Assembly (NCBI RefSeq): GCF_004798585.1
Contig: NZ_PPXQ01000008.1
Span: forward strand, 186,001 to 250,000
Reading direction: 5' to 3'
Length of the DNA: 64,000 bases
Source of the DNA: Massilia sp. Mn16-1_5
GTDB lineage: Bacteria > Pseudomonadota > Gammaproteobacteria > Burkholderiales > Burkholderiaceae_D
Shown here: one piece after another, positions 9,258 through 19,547 of the stretch
Layout of the letters: each line of letters begins with the position of its first letter
Numbering within the stretch: the stretch's first letter is position 1
Program-made: the position numbers and the translations under genes
Notes under the pieces: generated by a model
Told to the model about the DNA's origin: nothing
The model's database searches: none
What the model saw: only the letters and a program-made list of their open reading frames with translations

Positions 9258-10754
9258 TCAGGTAGGTGAATTCGCCGTGCGCACCGCCTGGGCCGCGCGC
9301 CCGTTCATCATGAGGCCATACACGATAGCGGCAATGACGACGCCGACGAACCAGGCATAGGTATAGATCGTCTTGAAGGCCTCGCCCACGTTGGGAAACG
9401 CGTTTGGCAGTGCCGCATTCAGGAAGCCCGGCAGGTTCGGCAGCACGCCTGCTGCGAATGCGACCAGGGCGGCGACGTTCCATCCGCCGCGGTAGGTGTA
9501 GGCGCCCTGGTCGCGATACAGCTGGTCGACGTCGAGTTCGGTTTTGCGGATGAAGTAATAGTCGATGATCATGATGCCGGCGATCGGTCCGAGCAGGGCC
9601 GAGTAGCCGGTCAGCCAGATGAAGATGTAGTTCTGGGTCGTTTCCAGGATTTTCCAGGGCATCATCGCCAGCGCGATGCCGGCCGTGATGTAGCCGCCGA
9701 CGCGGTAGGAGATGCGCTGGGGCGACAACGCGGAAAAATCGTAGGCCGGTCCGACCAGGTTCGCCGCCAGGTTGACGCTGGCGGTGTCGATCAGCAGGAT
9801 CAGGAGCGCCACCAGCACCGCCACGCCCGTCATGCGGCTGGCGACGTCGACCGGGTCCCACAGCGCCTTGCCGTACAGGACGATGGTTGCCGAAGTGACG
9901 GTCACCGCCAGCGCCGCCAGCAGCGCCATCGGCAGCGGCAGGCCGAGCGACTGGCCGACCACCTGGTCGCGCTGGGTCTTGGCAAAGCGGGTGAAGTCGG
10001 GAATGTTCAGCGCCAGCGTGGCCCAGTAGCCGATCATGGCGGTCAGCGAGGGCCAGAACACGCTCCAGAACAGGCCGGCCTTCTTGCCGCCTTCGACGAA
10101 TTGCGAGGGCTGGTCCAGCAGCGGACCGAAGCCGCCGACCTTGCCGTACACCCACCAGAGCAGCAGGAAGCAGATCGCGATCTTCAGGGGGGCGGTATAG
10201 GTTTCGAGCTTGCGGATCGATTCCATGCCGTGCACGACGAAGTACATCTGGATCGCCCAGAAGCCCAGGAAACAGGCCAGCTGGCCGAGATTGATGCCCA
10301 GGCCGGGTAAATTGTCGCCGCCGATCGGGTGGCCGAGCAGGACGCCCAGCAGCGTATAGATCATGCTGCCGCCGAACCAGGTCTGGATGCCGTACCAGCC
10401 GCAGGCGACGATCGCGCGCATCAGCGCCGGCAGCCGCGCGCCGCGCGTGCCGAAGGAGGCGCGCGCCAGCACCGCATAGGGGATGCCGTACTTGGTGCCG
10501 GCGTGGCCGATCAGGAGCATCGGCAGCAGCACGATCACGTTCGCCAGGAACACCGTGATCACGGCCTGCCAGGCCGACATGCCGCTTTCGATCAGGCTCG
10601 AGGCCAGCATGTAGGCGGGAATACTGATCACCATGCCGACCCAGAGCGCGGCGAAGTGATACCAGCGCCAGCTGCGCTGCGCGGCGCTGGTGGGCGCCAG
10701 GTCGTGGTTCCAGAGTTCGTTGCTGACAGGATGTTGCGTCACATTATGTTCCAA
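9258..10754 (-). CDS. NCS1-family nucleobase/hydantoin:cation symporter
   Basis: The 498-residue protein has about 12 transmembrane helices and the NCS1 signature near the N-terminus (ELWNHDLAP, then WRWYHFAALWVGM). It would import uracil, thymine, dihydropyrimidines or hydantoins; its place between preA and hydA favours pyrimidine bases. The start is unusual: TTG at 10754 has a GGAG site 8 nt upstream, and a GTG at 10742 is an alternative that would shorten the protein by 4 residues. No in-frame ATG is available at this end. Confidence 0.9.
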   Translation of the reverse strand: MEHNVTQHPVSNELWNHDLAPTSAAQRSWRWYHFAALWVGMVISIPAYMLASSLIESGMSAWQAVITVFLANVIVLLPMLLIGHAGTKYGIPYAVLARASFGTRGARLPALMRAIVACGWYGIQTWFGGSMIYTLLGVLLGHPIGGDNLPGLGINLGQLACFLGFWAIQMYFVVHGMESIRKLETYTAPLKIAICFLLLWWVYGKVGGFGPLLDQPSQFVEGGKKAGLFWSVFWPSLTAMIGYWATLALNIPDFTRFAKTQRDQVVGQSLGLPLPMALLAALAVTVTSATIVLYGKALWDPVDVASRMTGVAVLVALLILLIDTASVNLAANLVGPAYDFSALSPQRISYRVGGYITAGIALAMMPWKILETTQNYIFIWLTGYSALLGPIAGIMIIDYYFIRKTELDVDQLYRDQGAYTYRGGWNVAALVAFAAGVLPNLPGFLNAALPNAFPNVGEAFKTIYTYAWFVGVVIAAIVYGLMMNGRAAQAVRTANSPT

Positions 10755-10858
10755 TCGTGGTTCTCCAAACGGGTTGATCTTTCACCCGAGTGTAGCCCAA
10801 ACGTCAGTACGGTTGCGGGACTTCGCGGCGGCAGGCCGGCACGAAGCCCCCACCCGGT

Positions 10859-12181
10859 TCAAACCGCTTCGATCACCGCCGCCGCTGTAGCCGGCACCAG
10901 CGGTTCCGGCCGGTTCTCCGCGCGCGGATTACGCGGATCCTGCGTCCAGTTCATGTACGGCTTGCCGGTTTCCTGCGGCACCATTGCGATGCAGGCCTCG
11001 ACCGGACAGGTAATTTCGCACAGGTTGCAGCCGACACACTCCTCGCGGATCACCTCATAGCGGCGCGCGCCGTTGTCCATGATCAGCTGGGCGATCGCCT
11101 GGTGCGAGGTATCCTCGCAGGCGACAAAGCACTTGCCGCAGCCGATGCACTTGTCCTGGTCGATGTGGGCGATCACCTGGTAATTCATGTCCAGGTATTT
11201 CCAGTCGGTCGTGTTCGGCACGGCCTTGCGCGAGAAGGCGGCGACGTTGGCATAGCCCTTCTCGTCCATCCAGCGCGACAAGCCGTCCTTCATTTCCTCG
11301 ACGATGCGGAAACCGTGCAGCATGGCCGCCGTGCACACCTGCACCGAGCCGGCGCCCAGCGCGATGAATTCGGCGGCATCTCTCCAGTTGCCGATGCCGC
11401 CAATGCCGGAAATCGGCAAGCCGGCCGTGATCGGATCGCGCGCGATCTCGGCCACCATGTTCAGCGCAATCGGCTTCACGGCCGAACCGCAATAGCCGCC
11501 GTGGGTGCTGGCGTTGCCTACCTGCGGGAATGCGACCATGCGGTCCAGGTCGAGATGGGTGATCGAATTGACCGTGTTGATCAGCGAGACCGCATCCGCT
11601 CCACCCGCCAGCGCCGCCCGGGCCGGGGCGCGCACGTCGGTGATGTTCGGCGTGAGTTTCACGATCACGGGTAATCTCGTGTGCTTCTTGCACCAGGCGG
11701 TGACCATCTGCACGTACTCCGGCACCTGCCCGACCGCCGCGCCCATGCCGCGCTCGGGCATGCCGTGCGGACAGCCGAAGTTCAGCTCGATACCGTCGGC
11801 GCCGGTCGCCTCGACCAGCGGCAGGATCGCCGCCCAAGGCGCTTCCTCGCAGGGCAGCATCAGCGAGACGATCAACGCGCGGTCCGGCCAGGCCTGTTTC
11901 ACGGCGGTGATTTCGCGCAGGTTGATGTCGAGGCTGCGGTCGGTGATCAGTTCGATGTTATTGAAGCCGATGACTTCGCGGTTCTTGCCGTAGTGGGCCG
12001 AGTAGCGCGAGGAGACGTTCACGGCCGGCGGATCTTCGCCCAGGGTCTTCCAGACCACCCCGCCCCAGCCGGCCTCGAAAGCGCGCACGACGTTATAGGC
12101 CTTGTCGGTCGGCGGCGCCGAGGCGAGCCAGAAGGGATTGGGGCTCTTGATGCCGCAGAAATCGATGCTCAGGTCGGCCAT
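10859..12181 (-). CDS. preA: Dihydropyrimidine dehydrogenase, catalytic subunit PreA
   Basis: The 440-residue protein reduces uracil or thymine with electrons received from PreT. Residues ~1-310 form the FMN-binding dihydroorotate dehydrogenase-like barrel (NFGCPHGMPERGMG, KLTPNITDVRAPA, GIGGIGNWRDA). The C-terminal ~100 residues carry two 4Fe-4S motifs (CIGCGKCFVACEDTSH and CVGCNLCEITCP). The ATG at 12181 (MADLSIDFCG) overlaps the end of preT by 13 nt, so translation is probably coupled. Where mammalian enzymes have an active-site Cys (LACGQ), this one reads AAVGQ; I believe this is common in the bacterial branch. Confidence 0.93.
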   Translation of the reverse strand: MADLSIDFCGIKSPNPFWLASAPPTDKAYNVVRAFEAGWGGVVWKTLGEDPPAVNVSSRYSAHYGKNREVIGFNNIELITDRSLDINLREITAVKQAWPDRALIVSLMLPCEEAPWAAILPLVEATGADGIELNFGCPHGMPERGMGAAVGQVPEYVQMVTAWCKKHTRLPVIVKLTPNITDVRAPARAALAGGADAVSLINTVNSITHLDLDRMVAFPQVGNASTHGGYCGSAVKPIALNMVAEIARDPITAGLPISGIGGIGNWRDAAEFIALGAGSVQVCTAAMLHGFRIVEEMKDGLSRWMDEKGYANVAAFSRKAVPNTTDWKYLDMNYQVIAHIDQDKCIGCGKCFVACEDTSHQAIAQLIMDNGARRYEVIREECVGCNLCEITCPVEACIAMVPQETGKPYMNWTQDPRNPRAENRPEPLVPATAAAVIEAV

Positions 12182-13539
12182 GCTGCCTCCGCTACGATGT
12201 CGTTGTGGATCGCCAGCGCGGCCAGCTTGCCGTGCTGGACCGCCTGCACCGTCAGGTCCTGTCCCAGCGCGACGCAGTCGCCGCCGGCATAGATGCCGGG
12301 TACCCTGGTGCGCAAGGCAGCGTCGACGACGATGCGTCCGCCCTCCTGCCACAGGTCCTGGGCCAGGGTATCGAGTTCGGGCGGCGGCGCCATGGCCTGT
12401 CCGATCGCCTTGAAGACGGCATCGGCCGCGATCTCGATGAAGGCGCCAGTACGTGCCAGGCGGGCATCATCCATGCGGGTTTCCTCGAAGCGCATGCCGG
12501 CCACCCGGCCGGCGTCGTCAAACAGCACTTCGAGCGGCGAGGCCCAGGTTTTGATACGCACGAAATTCGTCTTCGCGATCTCGATCTCGTGGCCGGTTGC
12601 GCTCATGGCGTCGAAGCCGCGGCGGTAGACCAGGGTCACCTCGTCGGCGCCCAGGCGTTTCAGTTGTACCGCCATGTCGATCGCGGTATTCCCGGCGCCG
12701 ATCACGATGGCGCGGCGCGGCACCGGCAGGCGTGACAGGTCGCTCGCCTGGCGCAGGGCGGCGATGTAGTCGGTGGCGGCCATCAGGCCCGGCGCGTCCT
12801 CGCCGGTAAGGCCAAGCCGGCGGCTGGCGCCCAGTCCCAGGCCCAGGAACACGGCGTCGAAGCGCGCATGCAGGTCGTGCAGCTGCAGGTTGTCGCCGAG
12901 GGCCTGGCCATACTGGATGTCGATGCCGCCGATCGAGAGCAGGAAGTCGACTTCCTGCTGGGCGAATTCGCCGGGCAGCTTGTACTTGGCGATGCCGTAT
13001 TCGTTCAGGCCACCCGCCTTCGGCCTGGCTTCGAACACGACCACGTCGTGCCCGAGCATGGCGAGGCGGTGCGCGCAGGACAGGCCGGCGGGGCCGGCGC
13101 CGACGACGGCGATGGTCTTGCCGGTGGCGGGCGCACGCTGGAACGGGTGGCCGGCGAAGCGCGCGTTGTCGACCGCGTGGCGCTGCAGCAGGCCGATCTT
13201 GACGGGCTCGCGCTCGGCGTAGTGATTGCGCACGCAGGCGCTCTCGCACAGGATCTCGGTCGGGCAGACGCGCGCGCAGCTGCCGCCGAAAATATTCGCC
13301 TTGAGGATGCCGATGGCGGCGCCGTTGATGTTCTGGTCGTGGATGTTGCGGATGAAGCTGGCGACGTCGATGCCGGTGGGACAGGCACGCATGCAGGGGG
13401 CGTCGTAACAGTACAGACAGCGGGCCGCTTCGATGGCTGCCTGGCGGGCCGTGAGTGGCGGCGCCAGGTCCGTGAATTGCGCCGCGAGCGCGCCGTGCGA
13501 GTCGGCTGCCGGCGGCAGGTGCTGGAGAGTCTCGATCAT
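12169..13539 (-). CDS. preT: Dihydropyrimidine dehydrogenase, NAD(P)H-oxidising subunit PreT
   Basis: The 456-residue flavoprotein resembles the glutamate synthase small subunit. The N-terminal Cys-rich region binds 4Fe-4S clusters (CLYCYDAPCMRACP and CARVCPTEILCESAC). It is followed by an FAD Rossmann motif (VVGAGPAGLSCAHRLAMLG) and an NAD(P)H motif (IVIGAGNTAIDMAVQLKRLG). It feeds electrons to PreA. I chose the ATG at 13539 (MIETLQHLPP) because AGGG lies 6 nt upstream; an ATG at 13545 is also possible. It is the first gene of the pre-NCS1-hyd-hydrolase block. Confidence 0.92.
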   Translation of the reverse strand: MIETLQHLPPAADSHGALAAQFTDLAPPLTARQAAIEAARCLYCYDAPCMRACPTGIDVASFIRNIHDQNINGAAIGILKANIFGGSCARVCPTEILCESACVRNHYAEREPVKIGLLQRHAVDNARFAGHPFQRAPATGKTIAVVGAGPAGLSCAHRLAMLGHDVVVFEARPKAGGLNEYGIAKYKLPGEFAQQEVDFLLSIGGIDIQYGQALGDNLQLHDLHARFDAVFLGLGLGASRRLGLTGEDAPGLMAATDYIAALRQASDLSRLPVPRRAIVIGAGNTAIDMAVQLKRLGADEVTLVYRRGFDAMSATGHEIEIAKTNFVRIKTWASPLEVLFDDAGRVAGMRFEETRMDDARLARTGAFIEIAADAVFKAIGQAMAPPPELDTLAQDLWQEGGRIVVDAALRTRVPGIYAGGDCVALGQDLTVQAVQHGKLAALAIHNDIVAEAAWPT

Positions 13540-13625
13540 GTGCATCCCTGTTGTTGTTGGAGTGCTGGTGTTCGACTGCTTCATGCGGGTGCTGCGGGGT
13601 GGTGCTGTTTCTGGTCTTGCCTTTC

Positions 13626-13795
13626 GTAAGGTGGGCATTCATGCCCACGCGGTGATACATGCCCTTCGATTTGTCGCGCGGCTGATCGTGCCGCAACTAT
13701 CGATGCGTGGGCGGGGGACCCGCCCACCTTACGATCCTGCGCTTGACGTTTTCGTCGACGCATGCGTTCGCGTGGGCACGGGGCGCCCACCCTAC
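13626..13795. repeat. REP-like repeats, site B (three copies)
   Basis: Three related palindromic units lie between preT and mmsA. One forward unit is at 13626-13653 (GTAAGGTGGGC...GCCCACGCGGT). Two reverse units are at 13705-13732 (GCGTGGGC...GCCCACCTTAC) and 13769-13795 (CGCGTGGGC...GCCCACCCTAC). Each can fold on itself, and the forward unit can pair with either reverse unit. The stretch 13540-13808 holds nothing else I can support as a gene. Confidence 0.85.
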
Positions 13796-13808
13796 ACGGT
13801 GACGCCGT

Positions 13809-15311
<1,503 letters not shown>

Positions 15312-15322
15312 GTCTTGTCTCT

Positions 15323-16639
15323 TTAGTCCAGGTTTTTCAATACGTTGGTCAGCTTGCCGAACAATTCGTCGATGTGCTGTTTCTCGAGGATCAGGGGCGG
15401 CGACAGTGCAATGATATCGCCCGTCGTGCGGATCAGGATGCCGTCGGCAAACGCTTTTTTGAGCGCCTGGTAGGCACGCGCGCCCGGCTTGCCCGGGATC
15501 GGTTCGAGTTCGATGCCGGCGATCAGGCCGATGGTGCGCAGGTCGATCACGTGCGGCAGTCCTTTCAAGGCATGGACCGCGTCCTCCCAATAGGCTTGCA
15601 TGCCCTTCGCGTGTTCCAGGATCTGCTGGTCCTGGAAGGTGTCGAGGGTGGCCAGCGCGGCGGCGCAGGCGACCGGGTGGCCGGAATAAGTGTAGCCGTG
15701 GAACAGCTCGATGCCGGCAGGCGCCTCCATGAAGGCGTCGTGGATGAACTTTTTGCTGAATACCGCGCCCATCGGGATCACGCCGTTGGTGAGTCCCTTC
15801 GCGGTCGTCATCAGGTCTGGCTCGACGTCGAAATAATCGGCCGCGAATGGCGTCGTCAGGCGGCCGAAGCCGGTGATGACTTCGTCGAAGATGAGCAGGA
15901 TGCCGTGTTTGGTGCAGATCTCGCGCAGGCGTTTCAGGTAGCCCTTGGGCGGCACCAGCACGCCGGTGGAGCCGGAGACCGGCTCAATGATGACGGCGGC
16001 GATGGTCGAGGCGTCATGCAGTGCGACCAGGCGCTCGAGTTCGTCCGCCAACTCGACGCCAAAATCGGGCTCGCCACGCGAGAAGGCGTTCTTGAGCAGG
16101 TTGTGCGTGTGCGGCAGATGGTCGACGCCGGTGAGCAGCGGTCCGAAGTGCTTGCGGTTGGGTCCGATGCCGCCCACCGACAGGCCGCCGAAGCCGACGC
16201 CATGGTAGCCGCGCTCGCGTCCGATCAGGCGGGTACGCCCGCCCTCGCCGCGCGCCTTGTGATAGGCCAGTGCGATTTTCAGGGCGGTATCGACTGCCTC
16301 GGAACCGGAGTTGGTGTAGAAGACGTGGCCGAACTTGTGGTTCGTGTAGTCCATCAGCCGCTCGGCCAGGTCGAACGCGGCCGGGTGGCCCATCTGGAAG
16401 GTGGGCGCGAAATCGAGCTGCTTGACCATCTCGCTTACCGCGCTCACGATCTTCGGCTGGGCGTGACCGCAAGGCACGCACCACAGGCCGGCGGTGCCGT
16501 CGAGGATCTGGTTGCCGTCCACGTCCTTGTAGTACATGCCTTCGGCCGAGACCAGCAGGCGTGGATCGGCCTTGAAATCGCGGTTGTTCGTGAAAGGCAT
16601 CCAGAATGCGGACATCGATTCGGGTCTGGACTCGTTCAT
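15323..16639 (-). CDS. Class III omega-amino acid:pyruvate aminotransferase (beta-alanine transaminase)
   Basis: The 438-residue PLP enzyme has the class III pattern: [29 protein letters not shown], the aspartate in [13 protein letters not shown] and the Schiff-base lysine in TTAKGLTNG. The start [15 protein letters not shown] is typical of beta-alanine:pyruvate transaminases. It would convert beta-alanine from the pyrimidine pathway to malonate semialdehyde, which MmsA then uses. It is the first gene of the leftward run, so the main promoter may lie in 16640-16957. Confidence 0.9.
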   Translation of the reverse strand: MNESRPESMSAFWMPFTNNRDFKADPRLLVSAEGMYYKDVDGNQILDGTAGLWCVPCGHAQPKIVSAVSEMVKQLDFAPTFQMGHPAAFDLAERLMDYTNHKFGHVFYTNSGSEAVDTALKIALAYHKARGEGGRTRLIGRERGYHGVGFGGLSVGGIGPNRKHFGPLLTGVDHLPHTHNLLKNAFSRGEPDFGVELADELERLVALHDASTIAAVIIEPVSGSTGVLVPPKGYLKRLREICTKHGILLIFDEVITGFGRLTTPFAADYFDVEPDLMTTAKGLTNGVIPMGAVFSKKFIHDAFMEAPAGIELFHGYTYSGHPVACAAALATLDTFQDQQILEHAKGMQAYWEDAVHALKGLPHVIDLRTIGLIAGIELEPIPGKPGARAYQALKKAFADGILIRTTGDIIALSPPLILEKQHIDELFGKLTNVLKNLD

Positions 16640-16957
16640 GCAGGCTCTCCCTTGTTCTGTGAAGCAAAACGATGAGGCAATGATAGCAATGTGCGCGTCG
16701 GCGCCCCGAATGTAAAGCTGCGGGACACCGGTCCAAATCGGGTGCGTTGCAAAAATGCAAAAACACCTGCCGATCCGGTAATATAAACGCGCGCCGTGAT
16801 GCCGTCATATCGATTTGCGTATATGCGAAGTCAGCGGCAACGAAGGAAGCATGCTAAATCAGCCGGCGTGCTGCCAGTGTGAGAATGCTAACGCCTTTGA
16901 TCTAACGCAAACTCAGCCATCGCGCATAAGCGACTGTGATGCTGAGCGGAGACCGCC
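16640..16957. other. Intergenic promoter region between the aminotransferase and the acetyltransferase gene
   Basis: This 318-bp divergent region holds no gene I can support. It contains a short perfect dyad TTGCA-N4-TGCAA (16747-16760), about 110 bp upstream of the aminotransferase start. It also has an AT-rich patch near 16780-16825 that may hold promoters. No recognisable riboswitch or terminator was seen. Confidence 0.4.
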
Positions 16958-17545
16958 ATGCCCGAATCGATGCCGCCCGTCCTGACGACCAGCCGCCTGC
17001 GCTTGCGGCCGCTCGCTGCCGACGATGGACCTGCCCTGTACTCGATCTTCTCCGACGAGGAGGTGGTGCGCTATTGGTCGCGCAGCGCGTGGACCGACAT
17101 GGCCCAGGCCGACGAGATGCTTGCCGCCGCCATGCGCGATTACGCGGACGGCAGCGGCCTGCGTTATGGCATCGTGCTCAGCGCAACAGAGGAATTGATC
17201 GGCGTCGCCAGCCTGTTCGCCTTCAACCGCGACAACCGTCGTTGCGAAATCGGCTATGTCCTGGGCAGCCGGCACTGGGGCCAGGGTTATGCAAGTGAAG
17301 CACTGGTGCCCGTGCTCGACCATGCATTCGGTCCCCTGGGCATGAACAGGATCGAGGCCGACATCGATCCGCAAAATATCGCATCCGGCCGCGTGCTGGA
17401 AAAGCTCGCCTTCCGCCGGGAGGGCTATATGCCGGAACGCTGGTTCGTGCATGGGGAATACGCCGACACCGCCTTCTACGGCTTGCTCAGGCGCTATTGG
17501 GACGAGCGCTTGCTGTCCCGTTCGTCGGCGGTCGCTGCCGGTTAG
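16958..17545 (+). CDS. GNAT-family N-acetyltransferase (RimJ/RimL-like)
   Basis: The 195-residue protein shows the RimJ/RimL-type GNAT fold. It has the N-terminal strand LTTSRLRLRPLAADD, a middle sheet with ELIGVASLFAFN, the acetyl-CoA loop region in IGYVLGSRHWGQGYASEAL and the late motif RIEADIDPQNIASGRVLEKLAF. Such enzymes acetylate protein N-termini, small molecules or antibiotics; the substrate is unknown. The ATG at 16958 is well placed. The gene is followed by the small membrane protein and two-component operon but ends 95 bp before it. Confidence 0.85.
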   Translation: MPESMPPVLTTSRLRLRPLAADDGPALYSIFSDEEVVRYWSRSAWTDMAQADEMLAAAMRDYADGSGLRYGIVLSATEELIGVASLFAFNRDNRRCEIGYVLGSRHWGQGYASEALVPVLDHAFGPLGMNRIEADIDPQNIASGRVLEKLAFRREGYMPERWFVHGEYADTAFYGLLRRYWDERLLSRSSAVAAG

Positions 17546-17640
17546 CCCATGAAAACGCCGCTTCGTCGGACAAGCCTCGCCGCCGCCGGCGAAGGGTCGT
17601 AAAGTGCTTCCATCGACACCCCGCACATGAGGAGCACGTA

Positions 17641-17892
17641 ATGAAAACCACCACTTTCCGATCCTTCGCCGCCGAGCTCGAAGAAGCCGCTGCCAACTGC
17701 ATGCGCTTCCTGCGCAGCGGCCTGCGCACCTTCTCGGCCCTGCCCTGGCCGGCCCTGCTGCTGGCGGCGATCATTACTGCCTGCGCGATCACCGTCATTC
17801 CGCTGGCCCTGATGCTGTTTGCGATCTTCCTCGCCATCAAGTACGCCGTGCTGGCGATTAACAGCGACAAGAACACCCCGCTCGAGGACTGA
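17641..17892 (+). CDS. Small one-helix membrane protein upstream of the LytS-type kinase
   Basis: The 83-residue protein starts at ATG 17641 after a GAGGAG ribosome site. An amphipathic N-terminus precedes a long hydrophobic stretch (WPALLLAAIITACAITVIPL and on to residue ~72). It ends in an acidic tail. It lies 3 bp before the kinase gene and is probably translated with it, so it may modulate or anchor the kinase. I do not recognise a family. Confidence 0.7.
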   Translation: MKTTTFRSFAAELEEAAANCMRFLRSGLRTFSALPWPALLLAAIITACAITVIPLALMLFAIFLAIKYAVLAINSDKNTPLED

Positions 17893-17895
17893 AAC

Positions 17896-18786
17896 ATGCA
17901 AGCCAGCCAGATCAACCGGGCACTCGACCTGATGCGCGAAACCTTCGCCGAAGTGAGCAAGCTGTGGTGGGCGTTTTTCGACTGGGTCGCGGTCGTCGAC
18001 TGGCGCAAGCTGGCCGTCACCTGGCTGCTCGCCTTTGTCTTCTTCGGCATGGTGAATACGCCGGAGCCCGCGGTCTGGTACCTGTTTATCTCGTTCGGCA
18101 TCAAGGTCCTGGCCGGCGGCAAGCGGCGCGCCGAGCTGGTGGCCAAGGACGCCACCCTCAAAGCCGAGGTCGCTACGCTGGAGCGGCGCCTGACCGAGGC
18201 GCAGATGGCGGCCCTGCAGGCCCAGGTCGAACCCCACTTCCTGTTCAACACCCTGGCCCTGATCGGCCGCCTGATCGAGACCGACCCGCCGGAAGCGGCC
18301 AAGGTCCACGCCCACCTGATTTCCTACCTGCGTTCGAGCCTCCCGCAGATGCGCTCGAGCGGCGGCGCCACCCTCGGCAAGCAGCTCGAACTGTCGCGCG
18401 CCTATCTGGCGATCATGCAGGCAAGGATGAAGGAAAGGCTCGCGGTACGCTTCGAAGTGCCGGACTTCCTCGGCAGCGCACCCTTCCCGCCGATGATGCT
18501 GCAGACCCTGATCGAAAACGCCATCAAGCACGGACTGGAACCAAAGATCGAAGGCGGCACCATCACGGTGCGCGCCCGGGTCGAGGTCGCCACTCTGATC
18601 GTCGACGTCTGCGACGACGGCATCGGCATCGACCTGCACGCCGACGATGGCGTGGGCCTGGCCAACATTCGTGAACGCCTGCAGCTGCTGTATGGCAACC
18701 AAGCCGAACTGGTCATCGAAGCGCCTCCGGGCGGCGGCGCCTGTGCTTCGGTGCGGATTCCGTACAAAATGATGGAGGGAGCATAA
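17896..18786 (+). CDS. LytS/YehU-type sensor histidine kinase
   Basis: The 296-residue protein has one or two membrane helices near residues 30-75, a short coiled-coil-like linker (~78-110) and the His_kinase domain. The phospho-acceptor motif is VEPHFLFNTLALIG, followed by the ATP-site motifs ENAIKHG and GVGLANIRERLQLLYG. There is no visible extracytoplasmic sensor domain, so it may sense membrane state or depend on the small protein encoded upstream. The TAA stop overlaps the ATG of the response regulator by 1 nt (TAATG), implying coupled translation. Confidence 0.9.
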   Translation: MQASQINRALDLMRETFAEVSKLWWAFFDWVAVVDWRKLAVTWLLAFVFFGMVNTPEPAVWYLFISFGIKVLAGGKRRAELVAKDATLKAEVATLERRLTEAQMAALQAQVEPHFLFNTLALIGRLIETDPPEAAKVHAHLISYLRSSLPQMRSSGGATLGKQLELSRAYLAIMQARMKERLAVRFEVPDFLGSAPFPPMMLQTLIENAIKHGLEPKIEGGTITVRARVEVATLIVDVCDDGIGIDLHADDGVGLANIRERLQLLYGNQAELVIEAPPGGGACASVRIPYKMMEGA

Positions 18787-19547
18787 TGCCGGTCACTGTC
18801 CTGATCGCCGACGACGAAGAAGCGATGCGCGAACAATTGCATGCGCGCCTGCTGGAAGTCTGGCCCGAAGTCGAGGTCGTCGCCCTCGCGTCGAACGGCA
18901 TCGAAGCCGTCGAGATGGCCAATCGCTACCAACCGCAGATCGCCTTTCTCGACATCCGCATGCCCGGCATGGGCGGCATCGAAGCGGCGCGCCAGCTCTA
19001 CGACCGCTGCCACATCGTCTTCGCCACCGCCTACGACCAGTACGCAGTGGACGCCTTCGAGCACGGCGCCATCGACTACCTGCTGAAACCCGTCACCGCC
19101 GAACGCCTCGCTACCACCTGCGAACGCCTGCGCCGCCGCCTGGAAAAAGCACCGCAGGACATCGGGGCACAACTGGCGCAGCTGGGCAGCCTGCTCCAGC
19201 AAGGCACAGCGCCGAAGCGCAACTACCTACGCTGGATCCAGGCGCAGGTCGGCGGCAGCCTGCGCATGGTGAGCACACGCGAGATCCTGTTCTTCCAGTC
19301 CGACGAAAAATATACGCGGGTGCAAACGGCCACCGCGGAACTTCTCATTCGTAAGACGCTCAAGGAACTGGCGGACGAACTCGATCCGGACGAGTTCTGG
19401 CGCATTCATCGCTCGACCCTGGTGCGCGTGGACGCCATCGCCGAAGTCTCGCGCGACCTGCGCGGACGGCAGATGCTGAGGGTGAAGAATTACCCGCAGG
19501 AGCTGGAGGTGAGCCGGAATCATTCGCACCTGTTCCAGCAGATGTGA
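18786..19547 (+). CDS. LytTR-family response regulator
   Basis: The 253-residue protein has a receiver domain at residues 1-120 with acidic pocket ADDEE and phospho-acceptor Asp56 (FLDIRMPG). The LytTR DNA-binding domain covers ~150-250 (FFQSDEKYTRVQT, then FWRIHRSTLVRVDAI). It partners the kinase encoded just upstream. LytTR regulators bind direct repeats in promoters; no target site could be identified. A short dyad (CGGAC...GTCCG near 19558-19576) follows the gene and could help stop transcription. Confidence 0.92.
   Translation: MPVTVLIADDEEAMREQLHARLLEVWPEVEVVALASNGIEAVEMANRYQPQIAFLDIRMPGMGGIEAARQLYDRCHIVFATAYDQYAVDAFEHGAIDYLLKPVTAERLATTCERLRRRLEKAPQDIGAQLAQLGSLLQQGTAPKRNYLRWIQAQVGGSLRMVSTREILFFQSDEKYTRVQTATAELLIRKTLKELADELDPDEFWRIHRSTLVRVDAIAEVSRDLRGRQMLRVKNYPQELEVSRNHSHLFQQM

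Noticed and set aside
13626..13795. Possible CRISPR-like array
   Set aside because: The units are inverted, differ in spacing and are dispersed over the window; there are no uniform spacers or cas genes.
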